The notes beneath the pieces are model-generated. The model ran no database searches, had not been told where the DNA came from, and saw nothing but the letters and a program-made list of their open reading frames with translations. Shown here one piece after another: positions 1 to 7,998 of a stretch of DNA of 25,253 nt. The stretch lies in assembly GCA_028701815.1 (NCBI GenBank), contig JAQVPY010000005.1, positions 1 through 25,253 on the forward strand, written 5' to 3'. The first letter of the stretch is position 1. Each line of letters begins with the position of its first letter. This stretch comes from Bacteroidales bacterium (GTDB lineage Bacteria > Bacteroidota > Bacteroidia > Bacteroidales > BM520). Made by a program: the position numbers and the translations under genes.

Positions 1-670
1 TTTCGTGATTCATATTATGCTCTCGATATCTGTCGAATGCGGGAATAAATTGCATGTATCGGCTGCCAATGGACTTGAAAAAATTATATATCTCAACACC
101 CTTGCCCTCGCAGATATTGGAGACAACACTTAACGTGTTGAATTCGACCTGCTTCTGCTGCATTAATGTAATAGTTCTAATTACCTTGAAAAAAGTCGCG
201 CGTCCTATCTTGTCAGACCTGTTGGCGTTGTGAATGCTCTCCGGACCGTCTATCGATATGCCAACTAAATAATGATTTGCCGCAAAAAAGTCGCACCATT
301 GCTCATCTATCAAAAGTCCGTTAGTTTGTATCGAATTAAAGATCTTTTTCCCGTTGGCATATTTTTTCTGCAAATCATTTATCTTCCTAAAATACTGATA
401 TCCTGCAAGTAACGGTTCTCCTCCGTGCCATACAAATGATACTTCAGGGATGTCGTTTGCTTCAATGTGTTGCTTGATTAATTTTTCAAGAAGAGACTTA
501 CTCATTATCGGTTCCCAATGTTCATAATAATCCGCCTTCTCCAGATAATAACAGTATTTGCAATTTAGATTGCAGGTGGAACCAACCGGTTTAACCATCA
601 AAGAAAAATTAGTCGGAGCCTGTTGATGAAACAGCGCATCGTTAATTAATAAAGAGTCTTGTCTCTGCAT
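1..670 (-). CDS. Anaerobic sulfatase-maturating enzyme (anSME), radical SAM, 3' end outside window
   Basis: The first 223 codons are visible, read from the ATG at 670 on the minus strand; the rest runs off the left edge. anSMEs oxidise the active-site Ser or Cys of sulfatases to formylglycine in the cytoplasm, using S-adenosylmethionine and Fe-S clusters. Near residues 24-32 the sequence reads VGSTCNLNCKYCYYLEK, with the CxxxCxxC cluster motif followed by YYLEK, typical of Bacteroides anSME (ChuR-like). VWHGGEPLL, IQTNGLLID and VGISIDGPESIHN follow in the expected order. The family is about 400 residues with a C-terminal SPASM domain, so roughly half is missing here. It diverges from an operon with a Ser-type sulfatase, and a second Ser-type sulfatase lies about 11 kb away; both are plausible substrates. 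The family is certain; completeness of the gene cannot be judged. Confidence 0.93.
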   Translation of the reverse strand, partial: MQRQDSLLINDALFHQQAPTNFSLMVKPVGSTCNLNCKYCYYLEKADYYEHWEPIMSKSLLEKLIKQHIEANDIPEVSFVWHGGEPLLAGYQYFRKINDLQKKYANGKKIFNSIQTNGLLIDEQWCDFFAANHYLVGISIDGPESIHNANRSDKIGRATFFKVIRTITLMQQKQVEFNTLSVVSNICEGKGVEIYNFFKSIGSRYMQFIPAFDRYREHNMNHE

Positions 671-686
671 ACAATTCTGCGAATTA

Positions 687-710
687 TTAGCAATTGTTGA
701 AGGTTGCTAA
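687..710 (-). other. Inverted repeat (hairpin) in the maturase leader
   Basis: TTAGCAA (687-693) and TTGCTAA (704-710) are perfect inverted copies of 7 nt around a 10-nt loop. They lie in the predicted leader of the maturase mRNA, 17 to 40 nt before its start codon. There is no T run after it, so it is not a usual terminator. It could be an mRNA hairpin or a protein-binding site; its right arm is inside the dispersed GGTTGCYAAGGT motif. Confidence 0.4.
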
Positions 711-713
711 GGT
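702..713 (+). repeat. Dispersed 12-mer GGTTGCYAAGGT, copy 1
   Basis: GGTTGCTAAGGT within GAAGGTTGCTAAGGTGG. It is intergenic, in the predicted leader of the maturase gene. One of five exact copies in this window. Confidence 0.7.
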
Positions 714-727
714 GGCAAACAATGATG

Positions 728-759
728 CAAATTTAAACAATATTTATTACCTTTGCAAA
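728..759 (-). promoter_or_regulatory. Putative promoter of the sulfatase-maturase gene
   Basis: On the minus strand a TTTG (756-759) is followed after 20 nt by TAAATTTG (728-735). This matches the Bacteroidota primary sigma pattern of TTTG, about 19-20 nt, then TAnnTTTG. Transcription would begin near 721, leaving a leader of about 50 nt before the ATG at 670. The box overlaps the region used by the plus-strand promoter for the pseudouridine synthase. Pattern match only. Confidence 0.55.
748..755 (+). promoter_or_regulatory. Putative -7 box for the pseudouridine synthase/sulfatase/OPT/pepT run
   Basis: TACCTTTG fits the Bacteroidota TAnnTTTG -7 box and ends 14 nt before the ATG at 770. The mRNA leader would therefore be 10 nt or less. 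No clear TTTG is seen at the -33 position. The sequence before the ATG is A-rich with no Shine-Dalgarno sequence, as is usual in this phylum. Confidence 0.5.
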
Positions 760-769
760 AAACAAATAA

Positions 770-1672
770 ATGTTTACGACCCCAAACTCTAAAAATCCAT
801 CCTTTAAAGTGTTAACTCCGATAACACTCATCGAATTTCTTAAAGAACAACTTAAAGGGCAAAGTAATTCTTCTATCAAGGAAGTGCTCACTAATCATAG
901 AGTCCTGCTGAATAATCATGATATTATTACTCAGTATAACTACCAGCTTAAACAGGGCGATGTGATTAATATACTGTCTAAGAAAAATCACGTAATAGAG
1001 TTTAAACACCCTAAACTGAAAATTCTCTATGAAGACGAATATCTTTTTGTCGTATCTAAAAAGGAAGGACTGCTCTCTATCGCTACCGAAAAAGAGAAAG
1101 TCCATACGGCTTATCATATTCTTAATGATTATGTGAAACAATATGACGAGAGAAATCGTGTGTATATCGTTCATCGTCTCGATAAAGATACCTCCGGAGT
1201 GATGATGTTCGCTAAAAAACCTGAAATTCAGGAACAAATGCAGGACAACTGGAAACAATATGTTCTTGAGAGAACTTATGCAGCCGTAATCGAAGGTGTC
1301 CCCGATAAAATGAAGGATACTATTTATTCTACCCTTACCGAAGATAAATTTCAGCACATGCGCTCTCTCCAAGGTAAAGCCGAGGGAAAAAGAGCCGTCA
1401 CGACTTTTGAAGTGGTCCAGAAAAACAATAAATACTCACTCCTTAAACTGGTGCTCGACACCGGTAGGAAAAACCAGATCAGAATACATCTCCAAAGTAT
1501 AGGACATCCTATTGTCGGCGATAAAAAATACGGCTCGAAAATAGATCCTATCCATAGAATGTGCCTCCATGCTAAAAACTTGACGTTTATTCATCCGGTG
1601 ACTAAAGAGACGATGAGGTTTGAAATACCGTTGCCAAGAAAATTTCTTGAACTCGTCAGTGATATTAAATAA
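770..1672 (+). CDS. RluA-family RNA pseudouridine synthase
   Basis: This 300-residue cytoplasmic enzyme should convert uridine to pseudouridine in rRNA or tRNA. Residues about 15-70 resemble a small RNA-binding S4 domain (VLLNNHDIITQYNYQLKQGD). The catalytic motif is HRLDKDTSG at 135-143, with D138 as the expected nucleophile. RKNQIRIHL and GHPIVGDKKYG near residues 235-255 are also RluA-family hallmarks. Length fits RluA/RluD-like enzymes, but the exact target uridine cannot be told from sequence. The ATG at 770 is the first in frame after the promoter box. It is the first gene of a plus-strand run; its stop is 3 nt before the sulfatase ATG, so the two are almost surely co-transcribed although their functions look unrelated. 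Confidence 0.93.
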   Translation: MFTTPNSKNPSFKVLTPITLIEFLKEQLKGQSNSSIKEVLTNHRVLLNNHDIITQYNYQLKQGDVINILSKKNHVIEFKHPKLKILYEDEYLFVVSKKEGLLSIATEKEKVHTAYHILNDYVKQYDERNRVYIVHRLDKDTSGVMMFAKKPEIQEQMQDNWKQYVLERTYAAVIEGVPDKMKDTIYSTLTEDKFQHMRSLQGKAEGKRAVTTFEVVQKNNKYSLLKLVLDTGRKNQIRIHLQSIGHPIVGDKKYGSKIDPIHRMCLHAKNLTFIHPVTKETMRFEIPLPRKFLELVSDIK

Positions 1673-1675
1673 ACT

Positions 1676-3208
1676 ATGAAAAAAATCTCCACCTCTATTT
1701 TAGGTCTGTCTTTATGCTTCGCGGCTAACGCTCAGTCAGAAACAAAACGACCTAATATCATCCTTTTTATGGTCGATGATATGGGGTGGCAAGATACCTC
1801 AGTTCCTTTTTATATCGAGAAGACTCATTATAACGAGACTTTCGAAACGCCTAATATGGAACGACTCGCCGCACGTGGAATGATGTTTACTCAGGCTTAT
1901 GCTTCTTCAATAAGCTCTCCTACACGATGTAGCCTGCTTACCGGAGCTAACGCCGCCCGTCATTGTGTTACCAATTGGACCCTCGAAAAAGATAAAACTA
2001 CTGATAGCTATAGCGATGTGCTCGATTTTCCATCGTGGAATGTTAACGGAATATGTCAGACACCGTCTATTCCAAAGACATTCTGTGCAAAATCTTTTGT
2101 CCAAATCCTTAAAGATAATGGCTATCATACCATCCACTGCGGAAAAGCTCACTTCGGCGCTATCGATACCCCCGGCGAAAACCCGATTCATTTTGGATTC
2201 GAAGTGAATATCGCAGGACATGCCGCAGGAGGTCCCGCTAGCTACCTCGGAACGGATAATTTCGGCAATAGAATAGATGGTAAAAAATCGTCGCTGTTCG
2301 CTATCCCGGGTCTCGAAAAATATTACGGGAAAGATATCTTTCTAACAGAAGCTCTTACCATAGAAGCTATAGCAGCTCTTGATAAGGCGAAAAAATATGA
2401 TGAGCCTTTTTTTCTGTATATGGCGCATTATGCGATACATGTGCCTATTAACAAGGATAATAGGTTCTATCAGAAGTATATAGATAAAGGTCTATCTCCT
2501 AAGGAAGCGGCTTATGCCGCACTTATTGAGGGAATGGATAAAAGCCTCGGAGATATTATGAGCTGGCTCGAGGATAATGATGAATTGGATAATACCGTGA
2601 TAATCTTTATGAGTGATAATGGCGGTCTCAGCTGCGAACCCTCTTGCCGCGACGGTGAATTGCATACACAAAATGCCCCTCTTAACAGTGGTAAGGGCTC
2701 GGCGTATGAGGGAGGTATAAGAGTACCTATGATTGTCAGCTGGCAAAATCATGTTACGCCACAATCTAAATGTGACGATTATGTGGTTATAGAAGATTTC
2801 TATCCGACAATACTTGAAATAGCCGGAATCGAGAAATATGACGTACCACAAGAAATTGACGGAATAAGTTTTATGCCGTTGTTAAATGGTCGCGAGACAA
2901 TGAATTATCCTGAGCGCCAACTGGTGTGGAATTGCCCTAACCTTTGGGGCGGACGCGGACCGGGCATCGGGCCTTCATGTACTATTCGTCGCGGCGATTG
3001 GAAACTTGTTTATTATTATGAATCGGGGCGGAAGGAATTGTTTAATATCTCCGAAGATATAGGAGAAACCATGGATATGTCTGAAGACAACCCGTCAACG
3101 GTTAAGAAAATGTCTAAACGCCTCGGTACATATTTGCGGAAAGTCGGCGCCCAACGTCCCGTCTTTAAAGAAAATCATAAGCCCCGTCCGTGGCCTGACG
3201 AATTATAA
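1676..3208 (+). CDS. Secreted Ser-type sulfatase (arylsulfatase A-like, S1 family)
   Basis: A 510-residue sulfatase with an N-terminal signal peptide (1-20, ending FAANAQ), so it acts in the periplasm or at the cell surface. Calcium-site residues D34-D35 (VDDMG) and D314-N315 (SDNGG) are present. The signature SSPTRCSLLTG places Ser80 as the residue to become formylglycine, with R84 behind it. K157 and H159 (GKAHFG), H255 and K340 (GKGSAYEGGIRVP) fit the rest of the active site. Ser rather than Cys means anSME-dependent maturation, and a maturase gene diverges from this operon. The stretch around GHAAGGPASYLG is shared by a subset of bacterial sulfatases, but I cannot assign a substrate. Starts 3 nt after the pseudouridine synthase and is followed after 28 nt by the OPT transporter. 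Confidence 0.95.
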   Translation: MKKISTSILGLSLCFAANAQSETKRPNIILFMVDDMGWQDTSVPFYIEKTHYNETFETPNMERLAARGMMFTQAYASSISSPTRCSLLTGANAARHCVTNWTLEKDKTTDSYSDVLDFPSWNVNGICQTPSIPKTFCAKSFVQILKDNGYHTIHCGKAHFGAIDTPGENPIHFGFEVNIAGHAAGGPASYLGTDNFGNRIDGKKSSLFAIPGLEKYYGKDIFLTEALTIEAIAALDKAKKYDEPFFLYMAHYAIHVPINKDNRFYQKYIDKGLSPKEAAYAALIEGMDKSLGDIMSWLEDNDELDNTVIIFMSDNGGLSCEPSCRDGELHTQNAPLNSGKGSAYEGGIRVPMIVSWQNHVTPQSKCDDYVVIEDFYPTILEIAGIEKYDVPQEIDGISFMPLLNGRETMNYPERQLVWNCPNLWGGRGPGIGPSCTIRRGDWKLVYYYESGRKELFNISEDIGETMDMSEDNPSTVKKMSKRLGTYLRKVGAQRPVFKENHKPRPWPDEL

Positions 3209-3236
3209 TTGAAATATTAATTTTTAATCTTTATAT

Positions 3237-5237
3237 ATGGAAAATATTGACAAAGAAAAAGAAGAAATAGGATTACCCGAAAATGCTCAACGCGAGTTGA
3301 AAGAAGGAGAGGTTTATAAACCTATCATGTCGGGAAATAAAACTTATAAAGAGGTAACTCCATGGTCGGTCACTATCGGGTTACTTATGGTAGTGCTCTT
3401 TTCTGCCGCCGCTGCTTATCTCGGATTAAAGGTGGGACAGGTCTTCGAAGCAGCTATACCTATTGCTATCATTGCCATAGGTCTGTCAAGTTCTATGAAA
3501 CGCAAAAATGCTCTTGGTGAAAATGTTATTATCCAGTCGATAGGAGCATGTTCAGGTGCTGTAGTAGCAGGTGCAATCTTTACGCTTCCCGCGCTCTATA
3601 TCTTGCAGGCTAAATATCCTGACATCACAGTGAATTTTATGCAGGTGTTCTTCTCATCTCTTTTAGGAGGTATCCTTGGCATTCTTTTTTTAATACCTTT
3701 TAGAAAATATTTTGTAAAGCAGATGCACGGCAAATACCCGTTTCCTGAAGCTACCGCGACCACACAGGTGCTCGTCAGCGGAGAGAAGAAAGGAAAGGGC
3801 GCCAAGCTGTTGCTTATAAGTGGTCTCGTAGGCGGATTGTACGATTTCATCGTGTCAACTTTCGGCTGGTGGTCGGAAACCGTCACCTCACGAATCGTTG
3901 GGTGGGGCGTGACTCTTGCGGACAAGGCGAAAGTGCTCTTTAAGATGAATGTTGGCGCAGCTGTTCTCGGTCTCGGATATATTATCGGATTGAAATATTC
4001 TTTTATAATATGCTGTGGATCGTTCCTCGTATGGTTTATCATCATCCCGCTTTTGAATGTCATCTGGGGGCCGCAGGTAATAGACCTGATGAATTCCGGT
4101 GTCACTGCTACAATTGCAAGTATGTCGCCTGAACAAATCTTTGTCAACTACGCACGCCATATTGGAATCGGTGGTATCGCAATGGCCGGAATTATCGGCA
4201 TTATCAAGTCGTCTGGAGTGATAAAATCTGCTCTCGGTCTTGCCACTTCCGAATTCAAAAATAAAAAAGGTGCCAATAAACTTGATTCCGACCGTACACA
4301 GCGTGACATACCTATGAAGATCGTCGTGATAGGTATTATCATTACCCTCATTGTTACCTTTATCTTCTTCCAGTTTGGAGTCGTTCACAACTTACGGCAT
4401 GCCCTTATTGGGATATTGGTTGTAGGAGTTATAGCGTTCTTGTTCACTACTGTTGCTGCGAATGCAATAGCTATCGTCGGATCTAATCCCGTCAGCGGAA
4501 TGACACTGATGACACTTATCCTCGCATCTTTAGTCATGGTCGCTGCCGGATTAAAAGGACCTGCAGGAATGACCGCTTCCCTGATCATCGGAGGCGTTGT
4601 CTGTTCAGCTCTTTCAATGGCCGGCTCGTTTATTACCGACTTGAAAGTAGGTTATTGGATAGGTACTACTCCCGCCAAACAAGAGACGTGGAAATTTGTC
4701 GGCACAATCGTAGCAGCTGCTACTGTCGGCGGTGTTATCATGGTTCTGAATAAAACCTACGGATTTACCGGCGAAAACGCTCTTGTGGCACCACAGGCTA
4801 ACGCTATGGCGGCCGTTATTGAGCCTTTGATGACAGGTGGTAGAGCACCCTGGCTACTTTATGGCATAGGTGCTTTAATAGCTTTAGTGCTGACATTTTT
4901 TAAAGTTCCGGCCCTGCCTTTCGCACTCGGTATGTTTATTCCTCTCGACTTGGACCTCCCTCTTCTAGTAGGTGGCGCAATAGCATGGTTTGTGGGATCA
5001 CGCAGCAAAGATAAAAACATTAATAGCGCTCGTTCGGAAAGAGGTACGCTGATAGCCTCCGGTTTTATTGCCGGCGGTGCTTTGATGGGTGTCGCCAGCG
5101 CAATCCTTCGTTTCGCGAATGTTAACGTGATGCATCCTTTTGCATTCTCTGAGACCCTCGCAATTATTATGTATGTCATTATCGTGGCTTATATGATCTG
5201 GGATAGTATGAGAGTGAAAAACGTAAGTAAACAATAA
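3237..5237 (+). CDS. OPT-family oligopeptide transporter
   Basis: A 666-residue polytopic inner-membrane protein of the oligopeptide transporter (OPT) superfamily, with many hydrophobic segments over nearly its whole length. Seen directly: a charged cytoplasmic N-terminus, GENVIIQSIGACSGAVVAG near residues 98-116 (family NxxQ..a.aG motif), and KYPFPEATATTQVL near 165-180, the OPT PFPxxxA-type motif. Members of this group import peptides, or sometimes metal-chelate compounds. The pepT gene starts 18 nt after the stop, which favours peptides as the substrate here. Length matches the short bacterial OPT subfamily. It sits third in the plus-strand run. Confidence 0.93.
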   Translation: MENIDKEKEEIGLPENAQRELKEGEVYKPIMSGNKTYKEVTPWSVTIGLLMVVLFSAAAAYLGLKVGQVFEAAIPIAIIAIGLSSSMKRKNALGENVIIQSIGACSGAVVAGAIFTLPALYILQAKYPDITVNFMQVFFSSLLGGILGILFLIPFRKYFVKQMHGKYPFPEATATTQVLVSGEKKGKGAKLLLISGLVGGLYDFIVSTFGWWSETVTSRIVGWGVTLADKAKVLFKMNVGAAVLGLGYIIGLKYSFIICCGSFLVWFIIIPLLNVIWGPQVIDLMNSGVTATIASMSPEQIFVNYARHIGIGGIAMAGIIGIIKSSGVIKSALGLATSEFKNKKGANKLDSDRTQRDIPMKIVVIGIIITLIVTFIFFQFGVVHNLRHALIGILVVGVIAFLFTTVAANAIAIVGSNPVSGMTLMTLILASLVMVAAGLKGPAGMTASLIIGGVVCSALSMAGSFITDLKVGYWIGTTPAKQETWKFVGTIVAAATVGGVIMVLNKTYGFTGENALVAPQANAMAAVIEPLMTGGRAPWLLYGIGALIALVLTFFKVPALPFALGMFIPLDLDLPLLVGGAIAWFVGSRSKDKNINSARSERGTLIASGFIAGGALMGVASAILRFANVNVMHPFAFSETLAIIMYVIIVAYMIWDSMRVKNVSKQ

Positions 5238-5255
5238 ATCAAAATTATTACTGAT

Positions 5256-6479
5256 ATGGAAAATCTGATAGATAAATTTTTAAGATATGTCTCTGTGGAG
5301 ACGACTTCTGACCCGGAGTCCGAGACACAGCCAAGTACTGAAAAACAGTGGAACCTGTTGAAAATGCTAAATGAAGAACTTAAATTGTTGGGCATAAAAT
5401 CCGAACTTGACGAAAATGGATATGTCATGGCGACCATCCCTTCCAACGTGACCGCTCAAGTGCCTGCTATTGGTTTTATCGCCCACGTGGATACATCTCC
5501 CGATGCTTCGGGCGCTGATATTAAACCTCGTATTATTAATGATTACGATGGAAAAGATCTCATCTTGAATGATAAGATGAACCTTAAGCTGAAAGTTGAA
5601 GACTTTCCGGAATTAGCTCAGTATAGGGGACAGACTCTGATAACTACTGACGGAACAACTCTCCTCGGTGCCGACGACAAGGCAGGCGTGGCAGAAATTA
5701 TGTTCGCGGCACAACATCTTGTTGAACATCCGGAGTTTAAACACGGCGACATAAAGATAGCCTTTACTCCCGATGAGGAAATCGGCCGTGGTGTGGCTAA
5801 GTTTGATGTCGTCAAATTCGGAGCAAAATATGCTTATACTATGGACGGTGGAGAAATAGGAGAACTCGAATATGAAAACTTTAATGCTGCGGCTGCAAAA
5901 ATTCATGTTCAAGGCTGTAATATTCATCCGGGGTATGCGAAGAATAAGATGATTAATTCTATGCTCGTTGCAATGGAATTAAATAATATGTTACCTGTTG
6001 AACAACGTCCCGCCTATACTACCGGCTACGAAGGTTTCTTCCATCTTACCGACTTTAGCGGGACCGTAGAAGAATCATCAATGCAGTATATCATACGCGA
6101 TCACGATATGGGTAAGTTTGAAGAGAAAAAACAACTTATCATTGCTTCAGTTGCTTTTCTTAATAAGAAATATGGGGATATTGTCACCATCGACCTAAAA
6201 CATCAATATTATAATATGCGTAAAGAAGTCGAGCCCCATTATTTTATCATCGAAAAAGCTGTCATGGCTATGGAAATGGCAGGTGTCAAGCCTAAAATTC
6301 AGCCTATCCGTGGTGGTACCGACGGCGCAAATCTTTCATTTATGGGACTCCCTTGTCCCAACTTGTTCGCAGGAGGACATAACTTCCATGGAAAGATGGA
6401 ATATGTCCCCCTCGAAAGTATGGAAAAGGCTGCTAAGGTGATACTTAATATTATCGAGTTGTTCGCAACCCAAAAGTAG
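5256..6479 (+). CDS. pepT: Peptidase T (tripeptide aminopeptidase, M20B)
   Basis: A 407-residue cytoplasmic zinc exopeptidase that removes the N-terminal residue of tripeptides. Metal ligands and catalytic residues appear in the expected order and near E. coli PepT positions: H77 and D79 (AHVDTS), D140 (LGADDKAG), E174-E175 (TPDEEIGRG, catalytic base and ligand), D197 (TMDGGEIGELE) and H378 (GGHNFHGKMEY). RGGTDGANL at 352-360 is also typical. Length is normal for the family (about 408). It directly follows the OPT transporter, so the pair probably imports and then cleaves short peptides for amino-acid or energy use. The gene ends 3 nt from the end of the oppositely oriented solenoid gene, with no obvious terminator between. 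Confidence 0.97.
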   Translation: MENLIDKFLRYVSVETTSDPESETQPSTEKQWNLLKMLNEELKLLGIKSELDENGYVMATIPSNVTAQVPAIGFIAHVDTSPDASGADIKPRIINDYDGKDLILNDKMNLKLKVEDFPELAQYRGQTLITTDGTTLLGADDKAGVAEIMFAAQHLVEHPEFKHGDIKIAFTPDEEIGRGVAKFDVVKFGAKYAYTMDGGEIGELEYENFNAAAAKIHVQGCNIHPGYAKNKMINSMLVAMELNNMLPVEQRPAYTTGYEGFFHLTDFSGTVEESSMQYIIRDHDMGKFEEKKQLIIASVAFLNKKYGDIVTIDLKHQYYNMRKEVEPHYFIIEKAVMAMEMAGVKPKIQPIRGGTDGANLSFMGLPCPNLFAGGHNFHGKMEYVPLESMEKAAKVILNIIELFATQK

Positions 6480-6482
6480 CTG

Positions 6483-7496
6483 CTAACGCTTGATTACTAT
6501 ATCGTCGTATGTTGCGAGAATCCTGACTAAACGCGTTCCCGGATTATTGCCGACAGCGTTTTGAAATAACTCAGTAAAATCTTTTTTGCTGATTGTATTT
6601 TTCCCTTTGACTATGTCATCTATTGTGATATCGCCGAAGGATGTTTTTAAATCGGCAGTGAAGGAATGTTCGGCTGTAAAACCGTACAACTTTATGTCTG
6701 AAAACTTCGAGTCGATGTCTATCGTTGTGAAATCTTTGTCGACAGAAGATATTTTGAAATCCCCGTATTCAAAAGTGCTGAAGATAGCTGATACTGTTAA
6801 CTTGTTAATGAGGATATCTGAAAATTTTGCTTTACCGTCAATGTCTCCGGCGATTCCAATCTCTAAGTCAGAATAGGATAAATCTACTTTAATATGCTTT
6901 GCACTCTCAATGTAACAATGGTCACTGAACGAACAGTCTATTTCAAGATTTGTAACATTGTCAATATCTACCTCGCCGTATTGACTCTTAATTAATGTGC
7001 TCTTCCCGGTCAGATTAGCGGCCTTAATGTTGCCGAATTCAGCACCTATCTTCACATCGTTACCCAGGCTCGGTAAAATTATGTCGCCGAATTTATTGTG
7101 AAAATCGATGGTAATATAATCAGGAGCCATAATGATATATTCTATCTCAATAGAACAATTCTTGATGGTCTTTCCGATAGAAGTATTCGCCGAGATATTA
7201 CTGTTAACTTGTTTAAAGTCAATATTTATGCGCTCCAGCATACTCCTGGCTTCACTCTCTTTTTTGTGTTCGCAGGAGACGGTGACGGCAAATTCCACTT
7301 CATCTTTATCCCACGTTTTTAAGATAATATTGCCGAAGGAGTTGTCTACGGATACAACGCATTGCCGGGAAACGGCAAATGTACGGCTTGTTGTCTTTTG
7401 TACGGCTTCTTTGTTTTGACTGTAAGCATTTGCGTTGCAGATAGTTATAAGTGCAATCGAAATGCAGGCTATGATAAAATTGCGTTTACTTTTCAT
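6483..7496 (-). CDS. Secreted beta-solenoid (DUF4097-like putative adhesin) protein
   Basis: A 337-residue protein with a signal peptide (about 1-27, MKSKRNFIIACISIALITIC...). From residue 50 to the end it carries a short motif of the form aromatic-(G/S)-(D/N/E)-(I/L/V) about ten times (SFGNI 53, KFGDI 135, EFGNI 153, QYGEV 172, SFSDH 189, SYSDL 207, KFSDI 224, EYGDF 243, KFSDI 264, SFGDI 286). Most are spaced 17-22 residues, fitting one turn each of a right-handed beta-solenoid. This resembles DUF4097-type 'putative adhesin' proteins, whose function is unknown. The ATG at 7496 overlaps the end of the anti-sigma-like gene by 11 nt, so its translation is probably coupled to it. Context suggests an envelope protein controlled by, or signalling to, the ECF sigma unit; that role is inference. 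Confidence 0.75.
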   Translation of the reverse strand: MKSKRNFIIACISIALITICNANAYSQNKEAVQKTTSRTFAVSRQCVVSVDNSFGNIILKTWDKDEVEFAVTVSCEHKKESEARSMLERINIDFKQVNSNISANTSIGKTIKNCSIEIEYIIMAPDYITIDFHNKFGDIILPSLGNDVKIGAEFGNIKAANLTGKSTLIKSQYGEVDIDNVTNLEIDCSFSDHCYIESAKHIKVDLSYSDLEIGIAGDIDGKAKFSDILINKLTVSAIFSTFEYGDFKISSVDKDFTTIDIDSKFSDIKLYGFTAEHSFTADLKTSFGDITIDDIVKGKNTISKKDFTELFQNAVGNNPGTRLVRILATYDDIVIKR

Positions 7497-7998
7497 TGTC
7501 TTTAATAGTTTTAATACTGTTGTTAATACGTTGAATTGTGCTTATCTTTTTACTATATATATTTTGAGAATAAGCATATTGCTTTTCCGGAATGCACTTG
7601 TTTTTAGCGTCTTTGGGGATGGAATTAGGGATCTCGTTAATCTTCTCAAGTTCCAGTAAAATTTCTGCTCTCGTCTCCATGTCGACACCTTCCAACGAGC
7701 CATATAACTTGTTGATTTCCTCGTTGATTTTGGCGTTGTAATACATCTCCAGTTCTGCCATTTCATCATTGGTGTTACCTTTTGTATTTATAAATAATAC
7801 CGTGATTAATAATATGGATAATATAATAACAGCTGCGGCCGACGAATACCATATTCTCCTGATACGTGACTTTTTATGTTGCTCGGCGGCTTCCCACAGC
7901 AGCAGCTTGTCTTCAAAACGCTTTTCATGACCTTCCGAAAGCATTTCAGAGGAGGTGAAAGCCTCTTTGTTATTCTTTATTATATTTTCAATTTTCAT
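7486..7998 (-). CDS. Anti-sigma-like single-TM membrane protein
   Basis: A 170-residue protein from the ATG at 7998. The N-terminal cytoplasmic part (about 1-48, starting MKIENIIKNNKEAF and containing SEGHEKRFEDKL) matches a pattern common in short proteins encoded beside ECF sigma genes in Bacteroidota. One membrane segment spans about 50-70 (IWYSSAAAVIILSILLITVLFI region), followed by a charged, helix-rich periplasmic part. No classical zinc-binding anti-sigma motif (HxxxCxxC) is present. An upstream in-frame ATG at 8028 would add 10 residues, but the 7998 start is preferred because it fits the related proteins and gives the same 11-nt stop/start overlap seen with the next gene. It probably binds and restrains the sigma factor encoded immediately upstream. 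Confidence 0.72.
   Translation of the reverse strand: MKIENIIKNNKEAFTSSEMLSEGHEKRFEDKLLLWEAAEQHKKSRIRRIWYSSAAAVIILSILLITVLFINTKGNTNDEMAELEMYYNAKINEEINKLYGSLEGVDMETRAEILLELEKINEIPNSIPKDAKNKCIPEKQYAYSQNIYSKKISTIQRINNSIKTIKDNEK

Noticed and set aside
3596..4388. Long open frames on the minus strand across the OPT transporter gene
   Set aside because: They lie fully antisense to a clear conserved gene, have no promoter, and their sequence has no recognisable domain; they are shadows.
6428..6439. GGCTGCTAAGGT in pepT as a sixth copy of the dispersed motif
   Set aside because: It has one mismatch and encodes Lys-Ala-Ala-Lys-Val in an ordinary C-terminal helix, so chance is enough to explain it.
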